Shown here: one piece after another, positions 54,201 through 63,362 of the stretch | How positions within the stretch are numbered: position 1 is the stretch's first letter | Layout: each line of letters starts with the position of its first letter | From: Ruminococcus sp. | GTDB lineage: Bacteria; Bacillota; Clostridia; Oscillospirales; Acutalibacteraceae | Direction: 5' to 3' | NCBI GenBank assembly: GCA_017458845.1 | Contig: JAFSZY010000024.1 | Location: forward strand, 62,001-126,000 | DNA length: 64,000 bases | Notes under the pieces: model-generated | The model's input: the letters and a program-made list of their open reading frames with translations, nothing else | Database searches by the model: none | Told to the model about the DNA's origin: nothing | Translations under genes and position numbers: made by a program

Positions 54201-56276
54201 CTACTTGACGCCCCTCAGATACAAGCCGTGGGTTTTTTCGGGAGTGTTTTGAAGAATTCCGATGAAATCGGGGAAAGTTTCAACTTTTTCAACATAGTTT
54301 TCCACAGAAAAGCGAAAAACGCCAAAGTCAAGATGTTTTGAATATTTTGCCGACTCAACGACGTTCAGCGGCACCGTATTGAGGATTTCCGCGGCGTTAT
54401 TATCACAATAAAAAATGAAAGTTTTACCAAGCCTATCCTTCATTTTTGCCTGTCCTCCGCAGGTTTTGCAGCTGATATCGGCGCTTTTGTTGGGACAATT
54501 GCGTGTCAGCATAACGGGAAGATAGCCGTAAACTATAATTCCGCGGGGAATATTGCCGCCTAAACGGTCAATTTGGTCGAATTTCAGTTCAAAACTGAGC
54601 TCTGTGGAAGTAAAGCCGTATTCCTCAGCCCACAGCAAATCGAGAGTATTGGTAAAATTCAGTCCGAACCCGCCGTGAATACTCATCCCGAGTTCTTTTG
54701 CTATATACACCGCGGCGAGATTGTTGCAGAGTACGTCGTTTATTCCCAGCTCTTTAATCCGCTCAAGGTTGTTGATTATCGACTTTTCCCGAGAGAAAAG
54801 TGTTCTGGGAATTTCTATACCGAGTTTAAATCCCGAATTTTGTAAGCGGGTAATCTCCTTATCCGAGCTGTTCAGCGGAATAAAACACAGGTCAAAAGCC
54901 TTGAATCCAACACCGATTTTGGTTGAGGTGAACCTCGCATATTGTTTGTGCGAATTTGTTGTATAAGGTATAGGTTTTGGAATACAGTAATCAGCAAATT
55001 TGTAGTCGGGATATGAATCAACAAGCAGTAAGGACAGCCTATCAAGCGCTTCGCGGCGGTGCTTGTTTAGTGCCGACAAAGGAATACTTAAATTTTCGTC
55101 AATATTTACTGTAAGTTGAGTAATTTCAAAGGGCGTTCCGCCTGTTTTGAGGAGCTGTTTTCTGACATTGTCCTCGGTTAAAGGACGGTTGACAGCTGTT
55201 TCACACAAAGCGTCTGAGGCGGTTTCAAAAACAATATCGCCGCAAGATAATTTTAATATCGGAGAATCTCCGATTTTAGCTTTGAATTCAGCCTGTAATT
55301 TTACCCTTTTGGCTTCGTTCTTGTAGTCGTTGCGGATTTCTGCAAGCAGCCTTGAAGTGGCGGAAACGACGTCTTCCTTTTGCCTGAAACCGAACATTTC
55401 GTAACCGCGTTTTGATTTGTAATATCCGTCAGTAAATCCCGTGCGGGAGAATACGCTCGCGAGGTTTTCCTTAGTTTTTTCGTCAATATATCCCTGGTCG
55501 CGAGACAAGACGCACGCTTTTACCGAAGCGGCGACATACTCGGGGCGTTTGAGTCTGCCCTCAATTTTGGCGGAGCACACGCCGATACTTTCCAGATCAC
55601 GGATATATTCTATAATGCTGTTGTCCTTAAGGCTGAGAGCATAGCCCTGTTTGCCGTTAACCGAAAACGGCAGTCGGCAGGTCTGGGCGCAGCGCCCGCG
55701 GTTGCCGCTTCGGGAGCCCAGAACCGCGCTGAAATAGCACTGTCCCGAAACACTCATACACAGCGCTCCGTGGACAAAAACCTCCAGTTCAATTTGGGGA
55801 CAGCTTTCGACGATTTCCTTAATCTCTCCCCTGCTCAGTTCACGGGAAAGCACAACGCGTTTAAAGCCCGCTTCATACAGAAGCTTTGCTCCGCTCGGGG
55901 AATGCACGCTCATTTGTGTAGAAGCGTGAAGCGGTAAGTCGGGAACAAGCTTTTTGCTAAGTTCGGCAACGCCCATATTCTGAACGATAAGCGCGTCAAC
56001 CTTGGCTTTTGCCGCGGAAATTATGGTGTCCTTTACATCCTCAAGCTCGCTGTCAAAGACAACCGTATTGAGAGTTAAATATACCTTAACTCCCCTGATA
56101 TGACAGTAATCTACGGCGGTTTTGAGAGCGTTTTTGTCAAAATTTTCAGCGCCCGCTCTTGCCGAAAAGTCGGTCGAACCAAGATACACCGCGTCAGCTC
56201 CCGAACGAACGGCGGCAATTACAGAATCCATCCCGCCGCAGGGAGCCAGTATCTCAATGGGTTTGTTATTTTTCAT
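54201..56276 (-). CDS. U32 peptidase-family protein (RlhA/YrrO-like, with DUF3656)
   Basis: A 691-residue protein. The N-terminal U32 region has ILAPCGGMDSVIAAVRSGADAVYLG and FVHGALCMSVSGQCYFSA, then the cysteine-rich GNRGRCAQTCRLP signature. The C-terminal half includes the DUF3656-like region and a CxxC (CKTCGG) near the end. Related proteins work in RNA hydroxylation (RlhA, TrhP) rather than protein cleavage. ATG at 56276 lies inside zapA, an 11-base overlap, so the pair is coupled. Confidence 0.85.
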   Translation of the reverse strand: MKNNKPIEILAPCGGMDSVIAAVRSGADAVYLGSTDFSARAGAENFDKNALKTAVDYCHIRGVKVYLTLNTVVFDSELEDVKDTIISAAKAKVDALIVQNMGVAELSKKLVPDLPLHASTQMSVHSPSGAKLLYEAGFKRVVLSRELSRGEIKEIVESCPQIELEVFVHGALCMSVSGQCYFSAVLGSRSGNRGRCAQTCRLPFSVNGKQGYALSLKDNSIIEYIRDLESIGVCSAKIEGRLKRPEYVAASVKACVLSRDQGYIDEKTKENLASVFSRTGFTDGYYKSKRGYEMFGFRQKEDVVSATSRLLAEIRNDYKNEAKRVKLQAEFKAKIGDSPILKLSCGDIVFETASDALCETAVNRPLTEDNVRKQLLKTGGTPFEITQLTVNIDENLSIPLSALNKHRREALDRLSLLLVDSYPDYKFADYCIPKPIPYTTNSHKQYARFTSTKIGVGFKAFDLCFIPLNSSDKEITRLQNSGFKLGIEIPRTLFSREKSIINNLERIKELGINDVLCNNLAAVYIAKELGMSIHGGFGLNFTNTLDLLWAEEYGFTSTELSFELKFDQIDRLGGNIPRGIIVYGYLPVMLTRNCPNKSADISCKTCGGQAKMKDRLGKTFIFYCDNNAAEILNTVPLNVVESAKYSKHLDFGVFRFSVENYVEKVETFPDFIGILQNTPEKTHGLYLRGVK

Positions 56277-56778
56277 CGTCAAAGAGAGTGTACTGACGCA
56301 TAGGTCTGTAGCCCTTGTTGGTTTTTTTCTTTTGATGATTGTTGTGGTTGTTATAGTTGTCGGGCTTGGGAGAGGGATTATTTTTTACCATTCCCGAGCC
56401 GTCAAGAACGTGTGTGGATTTTTCGAAAGCTGTACGCAAATCGTCGAGCTCCTTTTTGAGCTTGACGATTTCGTTATCTTTTTCAGCGAGCGTTTCCTTG
56501 AGCTCTTTGAGCTGCCTGGACTGCTTGTCCGCCTGTGAAATCAGCGGCTGAGCCTTTTCCGAGAGGCTTTTGTTCTTTGACTCCGCCTTGTGCATATCGT
56601 CAGCGTAATCGAGAGCGCAAAGTATTGCCGCGCCCCTGCGGTCAAGCGACGGATTTTCAACGGAAAGCTTGGAGATGGTCTCGTTTACTTCCTCGGCGAG
56701 ATTCTGTACATATTCGCTTTTGTCGTCGCTGAGCAGTACAAAGTGCTTGCCCGCTACATATACCGTATGTTTGTTCAT
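56266..56778 (-). CDS. zapA: Cell division protein ZapA with long coiled coil
   Basis: A 170-residue FtsZ-associated protein. The ZapA fold covers about 1-75 (VYVAGKHFVLLSDD then YVQNLAEEVNETISKL and GAAILCALDYADDMHKA). A coiled coil (KQSRQLKELKETLAEKDNEI) is followed by a polar basic tail with KKKTNKGYRPMRQYTLFD. It is longer than the ~100-residue ZapA of E. coli. ATG at 56778 with AGGAGG. Confidence 0.9.
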   Translation of the reverse strand: MNKHTVYVAGKHFVLLSDDKSEYVQNLAEEVNETISKLSVENPSLDRRGAAILCALDYADDMHKAESKNKSLSEKAQPLISQADKQSRQLKELKETLAEKDNEIVKLKKELDDLRTAFEKSTHVLDGSGMVKNNPSPKPDNYNNHNNHQKKKTNKGYRPMRQYTLFDDEK

Positions 56779-57023
56779 AGATAGTCCTCCTATCATATTT
56801 ATCCAGTCTAATTATATTACAAGACAGTTCAATAAAAAAGAGAAGTATTAAGATTGTAATTTTGAAAAACATTATTGTTATCGGAAAACACTCAAAAATC
56901 AGGAAACAACAGGTTTTTAGGGCATTTTCAACAAGAAATAGGCTGTATTTTTGTGAATAAAAATTGCGTCTTTGGGATTGCTCTTTTTTTCAATTTGTGT
57001 TAAGATGTAAACGAGGTAGTGTT

Positions 57024-57764
57024 ATGAACGACGTTATTGTTGTAGCTTCCGGAAAAGGCGGTACAGGCAAATCTACTGTTTGTGTCGGTTTGGCGGTGGC
57101 TCTGGTAAAACAAAACAAAAGAGTTTTGCTCATTGACTGCGACTGCGGAATGCGCGGACTTGACCTTATGCTTGACGTAGAGCAGGAGATACTTTTTGAT
57201 TGTTCCGACGCGGTTTGCGGCAACTGCAAGCCCGAGGAAGCGGTGTACAGGAGCAAAAACCTCTCAGAGCTGTATCTGATGGCGGCGCCATTCGATTCGG
57301 ATAACGAAATCAGCCCGTTTGTATTTAAACAGCTCGTCGATGATTTAAAAACACACTACGATTATGTTATTATTGACTCTCCCGCGGGCATAGGCTCGGG
57401 CTTTGCCACAGCCGCGGCTCCCGCCGACAGGGCGCTTATTGTGACGATAGCGGAACCCACAAGCCTACGCGGCGCGATTAAAATCCGCCGCAAGCTTATT
57501 GATTTGAACATTCAGAACATCAGGCTTGTCATCAACCGCTTTGACCGCAAGCAGTTTGCGGAGCTCGACTGCTACGAGGATTTGGACGCGGTTATCGACA
57601 TATCAGGCACACAGCTTATAGCGTTGATTCCTATGGATTTCAGACTCAGCTCGATAATCCAGAACGGACTCTCGGGACAAAGCTGGTGTCCCGCTATGAA
57701 TATATTTGATTGTTTGGCAAAACGTGTAGAGGGGTATATTGTACCGCTCGCTTTCAGAGGATAG
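57024..57764 (+). CDS. MinD-like P-loop ATPase
   Basis: A 246-residue ParA/MinD-superfamily ATPase. The deviant Walker A SGKGGTGKST is at 9-18, the Walker A' LLIDCDCGMRGLDLML and the switch IIDSPAGIG follow. A cysteine-rich patch (FDCSDAVCGNC) is unusual. The C-terminus (FDCLAKRVEGYIVPL) could be the amphipathic membrane helix of MinD. No minC or minE is in the window, so septum-site or other localisation is uncertain. ATG at 57024 with CGAGGT; it lies 44 bases before mgsA. Confidence 0.84.
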   Translation: MNDVIVVASGKGGTGKSTVCVGLAVALVKQNKRVLLIDCDCGMRGLDLMLDVEQEILFDCSDAVCGNCKPEEAVYRSKNLSELYLMAAPFDSDNEISPFVFKQLVDDLKTHYDYVIIDSPAGIGSGFATAAAPADRALIVTIAEPTSLRGAIKIRRKLIDLNIQNIRLVINRFDRKQFAELDCYEDLDAVIDISGTQLIALIPMDFRLSSIIQNGLSGQSWCPAMNIFDCLAKRVEGYIVPLAFRG

Positions 57765-57808
57765 ATAGAAATTTTCGGGGCAAAACCTCGTAAACAAAGG
57801 AGGACACT

Positions 57809-58204
57809 ATGAATATTGCTCTTATCGCGCACGATGAAAAAAAGGAACTGATGATTCAGTTTTGTATAGCCTACTGCGGAATTTTGAGCCGCAATAACCT
57901 TTGCGCTACAGGCACAACGGGTAAGATTATATCCGAGGCGACAGGCTTGCAGGTAACGGGCTTTCTCGCGGGCTCACAGGGCGGAGACCAGCAGATTGCC
58001 GCCAGAATAGCGTGCAACGAGATTGATATGCTTTTGTTCTTCCGCGACCCGCTCAACCCAAAGCCCAACGAGCCCAACGATATGAATCTGTTAAGGCTTT
58101 GCGATATGCACAACATTCCCGTGGCGACAAACATCGCGACGGCGGAGGTGCTCATCCACGGACTTGAGCGCGGCGACCTCGACTGGCGTAATATCATCAA
58201 GTAA
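57809..58204 (+). CDS. mgsA: Methylglyoxal synthase
   Basis: A 131-residue enzyme that turns dihydroxyacetone phosphate into methylglyoxal, a bypass of lower glycolysis under phosphate stress. Motifs [32 protein letters not shown] and [15 protein letters not shown] match the family, including the catalytic aspartate of FFRDPL. Good ribosome site AAGGAGG. Confidence 0.94.
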   Translation: MNIALIAHDEKKELMIQFCIAYCGILSRNNLCATGTTGKIISEATGLQVTGFLAGSQGGDQQIAARIACNEIDMLLFFRDPLNPKPNEPNDMNLLRLCDMHNIPVATNIATAEVLIHGLERGDLDWRNIIK

Positions 58205-58219
58205 ATTAATCAAAATTTG

Positions 58220-58247
58220 CTATCGGGCGGCTGGCGCTGCCCGTTAG
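58220..58247 (+). terminator. Hairpin between mgsA and hisS
   Basis: A 12-base stem CTATCGGGCGGC (58220-58231) with GCTGCCCGTTAG (58236-58247), one mismatch and one G-U pair, loop TGGC. T tract poor; partial terminator or processing site. Confidence 0.5.
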
Positions 58248-58277
58248 TTGCGTTTATTGAATTTTTTGGAGGGAAAA

Positions 58278-59576
58278 ATGGGAGTAATCACAAAGAAGAT
58301 TAAAGGCACCGAGGACGTTTTGCCCAAGCAGAGCTACCGGTGGCAGTTTATAGAAAACATAATGCGGGAGGAAGCGGCAAATTTCGGCTTCAAGGAAATG
58401 CGCACACCCGTGTTTGAACACACGGAGCTCTTCGCGAGAGGCGTAGGAGCAACCACCGACGTTGTTCAAAAGGAGATGTACACCTTTGACACAAAGGGCG
58501 GCGAGAGCGTTACGCTTCGTCCCGAGGGTACAGCGGGCGCGGCGAGAGCAGTGCTCGAGCACGCTTTGACCAACGAAGGCTTGCCGATTAAGGCGTATTA
58601 CCTCACATCCTGCTATCGCTATGAAAAGCCTCAGGCGGGCAGGCTCAGGGAGTTCCACCAGTTCGGCATTGAGGAATACGGTACATCCTCTCCCTTAGCG
58701 GACGCTGAGGTTATCTCGCTCGCTGATTCAATCTTTAAGCGTTTACAGATTAAAAATCTGCATCTTGAGATTAACTCCATTGGTTGTCCCGAGTGCAGAC
58801 CGAAATATAACAGGGCGTTAAAAGAGTATTTCTCGCAGTTTAAGGACAAGCTGTGCGGTAATTGTCTCAACCGTTTGGAGAAAAATCCGATGAGACTCAT
58901 CGACTGCAAGGTTCCGAGCTGTTCTGAGATTGCAAAGAACGCTCCGAGTATTCTCGACTATCTCTGTGAGGAATGCGACAGCCATTTTGAGCAGGTAAAA
59001 ACCTACCTTACAACCGCGGGCATTGACTACAAAGTCAATCCGACCATTGTAAGAGGACTGGATTATTATACAAAGACAGTATTTGAGTTTGTGTCGGACG
59101 CTATAGGAAGCCAGGGAACAGTCTGCGGCGGCGGCCGCTACGACGGTCTTGTAGAGGAGCTAGGCGGACAGCACCTGCCCTCCCTCGGCTACGCTATGGG
59201 ACTGGAAAGACTCCTTATGGTGATGGAAAATCAGGGTATCGAAATCCCCCGACCCGAACCCTGCGCGCTTTACATAGCGGGCTTGGGCGACAACGCTCAG
59301 GTCAAGGCGTTTGAGCTTATCGGCGCGGTGCGCTCCTGCGGGCTTTCCGCTGAGACGGACGTTGTCGGCAGAGGCTTGCGCGCCCAGATGAAGTACGCCG
59401 ACAAAATCGGCGCGCGGTTCAGTATGGTTATCGGCGACAACGAGCTCGACGAAAACAAAGCAAAGGTAAAAAATATGACGACAGGCGAACAGACGGAGAT
59501 TGAGCTTGACAGCTCTTTCGCCGAGAAGTTCTCGGATATTCAGCTTGCCGCGAAATTCAGCGAGGGTGTGGAGTAA
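58278..59576 (+). CDS. hisS: Histidyl-tRNA synthetase
   Basis: A 432-residue class II synthetase. KIKGTEDVLP start, motif 2 SCYRYEKPQAGRLREFHQFGIE, histidine-specific VRGLDYYTKTVFEF and GGGRYDGLVEELGG, and the C-terminal anticodon domain. ATG at 58278 five bases after GGAGGG. The end overlaps aspS as TAATG. Confidence 0.96.
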   Translation: MGVITKKIKGTEDVLPKQSYRWQFIENIMREEAANFGFKEMRTPVFEHTELFARGVGATTDVVQKEMYTFDTKGGESVTLRPEGTAGAARAVLEHALTNEGLPIKAYYLTSCYRYEKPQAGRLREFHQFGIEEYGTSSPLADAEVISLADSIFKRLQIKNLHLEINSIGCPECRPKYNRALKEYFSQFKDKLCGNCLNRLEKNPMRLIDCKVPSCSEIAKNAPSILDYLCEECDSHFEQVKTYLTTAGIDYKVNPTIVRGLDYYTKTVFEFVSDAIGSQGTVCGGGRYDGLVEELGGQHLPSLGYAMGLERLLMVMENQGIEIPRPEPCALYIAGLGDNAQVKAFELIGAVRSCGLSAETDVVGRGLRAQMKYADKIGARFSMVIGDNELDENKAKVKNMTTGEQTEIELDSSFAEKFSDIQLAAKFSEGVE

Positions 59577-61363
59577 TGGCAGAATTTATGACAGGTCTAA
59601 AAAGGACCGATATGTGCGGAAATTTAAGAATAAGCGACGTCGGCAGAGAGGTTACGCTCTTCGGCTGGGTACAGCGTCAGAGAGACCTCGGTCAGCTTAT
59701 CTTTATCGACTTGCGTGACAGAACGGGTATTGTTCAGCTCGCTTTCTCGGACGAAACCGATAAGGAGGTTTTTGAGAAAGCCTCAGCCTGCCGCAGCGAG
59801 TTTGTACTCGGCGCGAGAGGTGTTGTAGCCGAACGAAGCGCCAAGACCGACAAAATCCCCACAGGCGATATCGAAATTCAGGTCAAGGAGCTTCGCGTTC
59901 TCTCAAAAGCTCAGACTCCGCCTTTCGAGATTATCGACGACAGCAAGACGGGCGAGGAAATCCGCCTCAAGCACCGTTATCTTGACCTCAGAAGAAAGCC
60001 GCTTCAGGACAATCTTCTGCTCCGCAGCAAAATAGCCAAGGTTACCCGCGACTATTTTTACGAGAATGATTTTATCGAGATAGAAACTCCTATGATGATA
60101 AAAAGCACGCCCGAGGGCGCGCGCGACTATCTCGTTCCGTCAAGAATTCATCAGGGCAAGTTCTACGCTCTGCCCCAGTCGCCCCAGATTTACAAGCAGC
60201 TTTTGATGTTATCGGGCTTTGACCGTTACATTCAGCTTGCGCGCTGTTTCCGCGACGAGGATTTGCGCGCCGACCGTCAGCCCGAGTTCACCCAGATTGA
60301 TATGGAGCTCAGCTTCTGTGACGCTGACGAAATTATGGAAATCAACGAGGGACTGTTCAAGCGTCTTTTCAAAGAAGTTTTGGGCAAAGAGCTCGAAACT
60401 CCGTTTATGAAAATGTCATATAAAGAGGCTATGGAAAACTACGGATCCGACAAGCCCGACGTCCGCTTCGGGATGAAGATTCAAGACATTTCTGAGCTTG
60501 TTAAGGACAGCGAGTTCGGTGTATTCAGCAACCCGATTAAAGCAGGCGGTTCCGTGCGCTGTATTGTGGCTAAAAATGCCGCGTCCGTATATACAAGAAA
60601 AGAAATCGACAAGCTCACCGAGTATGTGCGCGGTATCGGCGCAAAGGGCTTGGCGTTTGTGCGCTGGGTTGAGGACGAGCCGAGCTGCTCCTTCAAGAAG
60701 TTTATGAAAGAGGGCGAGCTCGAGAATATTCTCAGCACAGTCGGCGCAGAAAAGGGCGACGTTGTTCTTATCGTAGCCGACAAAAACAGTGTTACTCTCC
60801 CTGTTTTGGGTGCGCTCAGACTGGTAGTTGCAAAGAGGCTCGACATTATCCCCGACGAGTTCAAGTTCGTGTGGATTGTGGACTTCCCGTTCTTCGAGTT
60901 CGACGAGGAGAGCGGCGAGTGGATTGCTATGCACCATCCCTTTACTATGCCGCGTGAGGATTGTATTAAGTACCTCGACACCGACAAGAGCAAGGTTATC
61001 GCCAAGGCGTATGACCTCACCCTCAACGGTACGGAGCTCAGCTCAGGCTCAATGCGTATCACCGACTATGAGCTTCAGCAAAAGATGTTCCGCGCGCTTA
61101 AAATGACCGACGAAGAAATCGAAGCAAAGTTCGGCTTTCTTGTGGAAGCCTACAAGTACGGCGCTCCGCCCCACGGCGGAATGGGCATAGGTCTTGACCG
61201 CGTTACAATGCTGCTCGCGGGAGCGGACAGCCTGCGCGATGTCACAGCGTTCCCCAAGGTTCAGAACGCCAGCGAGCTTATGAGCCAGTGCCCCTCAACG
61301 GTAGATGACGAAAGCCTTGAGGTTCTCGGATTGGAGATAAAAAAGAATGAAAGCGAAGATTAA
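59576..61363 (+). CDS. aspS: Aspartyl-tRNA synthetase
   Basis: A 595-residue bacterial-type enzyme with an OB anticodon domain (VTLFGWVQRQRDLG), a class II core (SPQIYKQLLMLSGFDRY, RCFRDEDLRADRQPEFTQID), the inserted GAD domain and motif 3 GIGLDRVTMLLAG. Length is usual for bacteria. It is translationally coupled to hisS, the usual pairing. Confidence 0.97.
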   Translation: MAEFMTGLKRTDMCGNLRISDVGREVTLFGWVQRQRDLGQLIFIDLRDRTGIVQLAFSDETDKEVFEKASACRSEFVLGARGVVAERSAKTDKIPTGDIEIQVKELRVLSKAQTPPFEIIDDSKTGEEIRLKHRYLDLRRKPLQDNLLLRSKIAKVTRDYFYENDFIEIETPMMIKSTPEGARDYLVPSRIHQGKFYALPQSPQIYKQLLMLSGFDRYIQLARCFRDEDLRADRQPEFTQIDMELSFCDADEIMEINEGLFKRLFKEVLGKELETPFMKMSYKEAMENYGSDKPDVRFGMKIQDISELVKDSEFGVFSNPIKAGGSVRCIVAKNAASVYTRKEIDKLTEYVRGIGAKGLAFVRWVEDEPSCSFKKFMKEGELENILSTVGAEKGDVVLIVADKNSVTLPVLGALRLVVAKRLDIIPDEFKFVWIVDFPFFEFDEESGEWIAMHHPFTMPREDCIKYLDTDKSKVIAKAYDLTLNGTELSSGSMRITDYELQQKMFRALKMTDEEIEAKFGFLVEAYKYGAPPHGGMGIGLDRVTMLLAGADSLRDVTAFPKVQNASELMSQCPSTVDDESLEVLGLEIKKNESED

Positions 61364-61760
61364 AAGCTATATACCCGATGTAATCCTATATGCAGCACCG
61401 ATTATTCTTGTGATTATAATAGACAAATTATTGTGGTCGGATATTGGCATTATTCTTCTTCCTCTATACCTGACAATCATCAGCATATGGAGAGCGGCTA
61501 AGCATAAGCTGAAAAACCCGATAATTATGCTTGTTCCCGATTTCGCGGTTTTAGTTTTAACAGTATTATATATCAATATAAGTATTGCAAACACTTTTGG
61601 AGAGTGGCTTGGTAGTTTTTCCCTGTGGGATACATCTTTGCCTGTATGGGTTAATCTATTGGTTCATTTTTTTACTTACGGGTATATGACCATATTTATA
61701 GTTGCCTATCATATAGAAGTTAAAATTCAAAACAGAAAAAAGAATAAGGAAAAGGAGTAA
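61347..61760 (+). CDS. Small membrane protein overlapping aspS
   Basis: A 137-residue protein of about four hydrophobic segments (VILYAAPIILVIIIDKL; IGIILLPLYLTIISIW; IIMLVPDFAVLVLTVLYI; LLVHFFTYGYMTIFIVAY) and a basic C-terminus. Its start lies 17 bases inside aspS. No family recognised. Confidence 0.65.
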   Translation: MKAKIKSYIPDVILYAAPIILVIIIDKLLWSDIGIILLPLYLTIISIWRAAKHKLKNPIIMLVPDFAVLVLTVLYINISIANTFGEWLGSFSLWDTSLPVWVNLLVHFFTYGYMTIFIVAYHIEVKIQNRKKNKEKE

Positions 61761-61766
61761 AATGAT

Positions 61767-62498
61767 ATGAGTAAATTTTGTACCTTTTGCGGCACAGAAG
61801 CTGACGACAACGCGATGTTCTGCGGCGCGTGCGGTACTAAATTCGAGGAACCTGTTGTAAAGCCTCAGGAACCTTATAATATTGCAGAACCCGAACAGCA
61901 GCCCGCTCAACCTGAACAACCGATTGAACAGACTTACGGAGATAACTTTCAGAATGTTCAACCTCAACCCGCTCCTGTACAGCCGCAGAATAATCAGTTT
62001 TATTATGAGCAATCGGTTCAGTTTACAGCGCAGCCCGCGGTAAAGAAAAAGGTTCCCGGCCGAGGTTTTGGCATAGCTTCCCTGATTACTGGAATTGTCG
62101 CTTTAGTAAACTGTGTTTTTCTTTTGCTGTTTGATTTCAGCGCTATTGCAGTTAACAATTATAACAATATTAACAGTTATACAACATCAGCGGCAAATTT
62201 AGGACTGTTTATTGTGATTATCGGTTTCGGAGTTTTTATCGGTATTCTGGCGTTATTGTCCTTGGTTTTCGCTATAGTTTCAATTATAAAGGGATACAGA
62301 GGCACTAATATCGTCGGTTTGATTTTGAGTATATTATCAATTGCGGTATGTGTAATCTCGTTTGTTTTCGCGGCAAATCTTGAAAAATCATCGATATATG
62401 ACATCGCAAATAAAAATTACAGTACCTTTGATTCAAATTTTGACGACCAATTGGACGAATATGAAGACCAGCTAAAAGATTTTATTACAAACGACTAA
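61767..62498 (+). CDS. Zinc-ribbon, DUF4190-like membrane protein
   Basis: A 243-residue protein: N-terminal zinc ribbon FCTFCGTEADDNAMFCGACG (residues 4-23), a Gln/Pro-rich linker (about 30-90), and then two or three membrane helices (GFGIASLITGIVALVNCVFLLL; GVFIGILALLSLVFAIVSII; IVGLILSILSIAVCVISFVF). The C-terminal tail is acidic (DDQLDEYEDQLKD). It follows the previous small protein by six bases. An upstream ATG at 61762 would stop after two codons. Function unknown. Confidence 0.75.
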   Translation: MSKFCTFCGTEADDNAMFCGACGTKFEEPVVKPQEPYNIAEPEQQPAQPEQPIEQTYGDNFQNVQPQPAPVQPQNNQFYYEQSVQFTAQPAVKKKVPGRGFGIASLITGIVALVNCVFLLLFDFSAIAVNNYNNINSYTTSAANLGLFIVIIGFGVFIGILALLSLVFAIVSIIKGYRGTNIVGLILSILSIAVCVISFVFAANLEKSSIYDIANKNYSTFDSNFDDQLDEYEDQLKDFITND

Positions 62499-62503
62499 AC
62501 AAG

Positions 62504-62537
62504 AAGGACGTTACCGAGCGGTAACGTCCTTTAAAAC
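62504..62537. terminator. Terminator after the zinc-ribbon gene
   Basis: A 12-bp perfect stem AAGGACGTTACC (62504-62515) with GGTAACGTCCTT (62520-62531) and a GAGC loop, followed by TTTAAAACTTT-like tail. Confidence 0.82.
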
Positions 62538-62548
62538 TTTAAAAATAA

Positions 62549-63265
62549 TTATTCAGCTTTTGCGTAGCTGTTCATATAATACTCGTAACGGTCGGTTCCG
62601 TTAGCGTTAAACACTTCTTTAGTCTCGGTTTTGCCCGCGGCGATTTCGGACTTGTCGTCTCCGACATAGGACTTGTCATAGTCATAAATCTCGTCGCCCT
62701 TAAAGAACAGTGTGTGTACCTCTGTGAAGCACGCTGTTTTATCTCCGTTGTTAGTTACGCTGTATTCAAGCTTCGGGTCTTTTTCCTTAACAGTGAGCTT
62801 GAGGTCTTTTGTAATTGCCTCATAGCTTGTGAGCTCCTCGGCAACAAAGTCGAATGTGTAGCTGTCAAACTTCTCGTTCGCGTAAACAGCTCTGCAAGCG
62901 GTTTCGCCCGCGCCGACTGCCTCAATTTCTTCCTGCTGACAACCCACAATGTTCTTGTCCTCGTCATAGAAGTTTACGATAACCGAAAGACCGCAGTCCG
63001 TGTCGGACTTGTTTGTTACAACAAACACGATGAACTCGTACTCAAGACCTGTGCACCTGTATTCCTTGATTTCAAGCTTATCGGCAACAGCCTGCATCTC
63101 GCTGCTCATAGGTTCGGGAGTGATAGTTTCCACCTGCGATGCGGCTGAGGATTTATCTTTTGATGACGCTTTTGAGGATTTAGTCTCCTCTTTGCCGCAG
63201 CCCGCGAAAACCACGACGGAGAATGCCAGAACAACCGCCAATAATATACATAATACTTTTTTCAT
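62549..63265 (-). CDS. Lipoprotein of unknown function
   Basis: A 238-residue exported lipoprotein. The signal peptide ends in a lipobox (VVFAGC, with the cysteine near residue 23), then a Ser/Lys linker. Two strand-rich regions follow (ECRCTGLEYEFIVFVV-like and LEYSVTNNGDKTACFTEVHTLFF), possibly tandem Ig-like folds of the FxLYD kind. It has a perfect promoter and a good ribosome site (GTGAGG). Family not known to me. Confidence 0.72.
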   Translation of the reverse strand: MKKVLCILLAVVLAFSVVVFAGCGKEETKSSKASSKDKSSAASQVETITPEPMSSEMQAVADKLEIKEYRCTGLEYEFIVFVVTNKSDTDCGLSVIVNFYDEDKNIVGCQQEEIEAVGAGETACRAVYANEKFDSYTFDFVAEELTSYEAITKDLKLTVKEKDPKLEYSVTNNGDKTACFTEVHTLFFKGDEIYDYDKSYVGDDKSEIAAGKTETKEVFNANGTDRYEYYMNSYAKAE

Positions 63266-63297
63266 AAAATTTCCTCACTTTCTTAAATGGTAATAAA

Positions 63298-63326
63298 ATT
63301 ATAAAATATATTCATATTTATGTCAA
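63298..63326 (-). promoter_or_regulatory. Perfect consensus sigma-A promoter of the lipoprotein
   Basis: Minus strand: -35 TTGACA (63326-63321), 17-bp spacer, -10 TATAAT (63303-63298), about 33 bases before the ATG at 63265. Confidence 0.8.
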
Positions 63327-63331
63327 CAAAA

Positions 63332-63356
63332 GGGCTGTCACAAATTGTAACAGCCC
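63332..63356 (-). terminator. Terminator of guaB
   Basis: GGGCTGT (63332-63338) pairs with ACAGCCC (63350-63356) with extra pairs inside; minus-strand tail TTTTGTTG. It lies directly upstream of the lipoprotein promoter and partly abuts its -35. Confidence 0.75.
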
Positions 63357-63362
63357 ATAAAT

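Noticed and set aside
58205..58277. T-box leader for hisS
   Set aside because: Too short and lacks the T-box consensus; only a simple hairpin is present.
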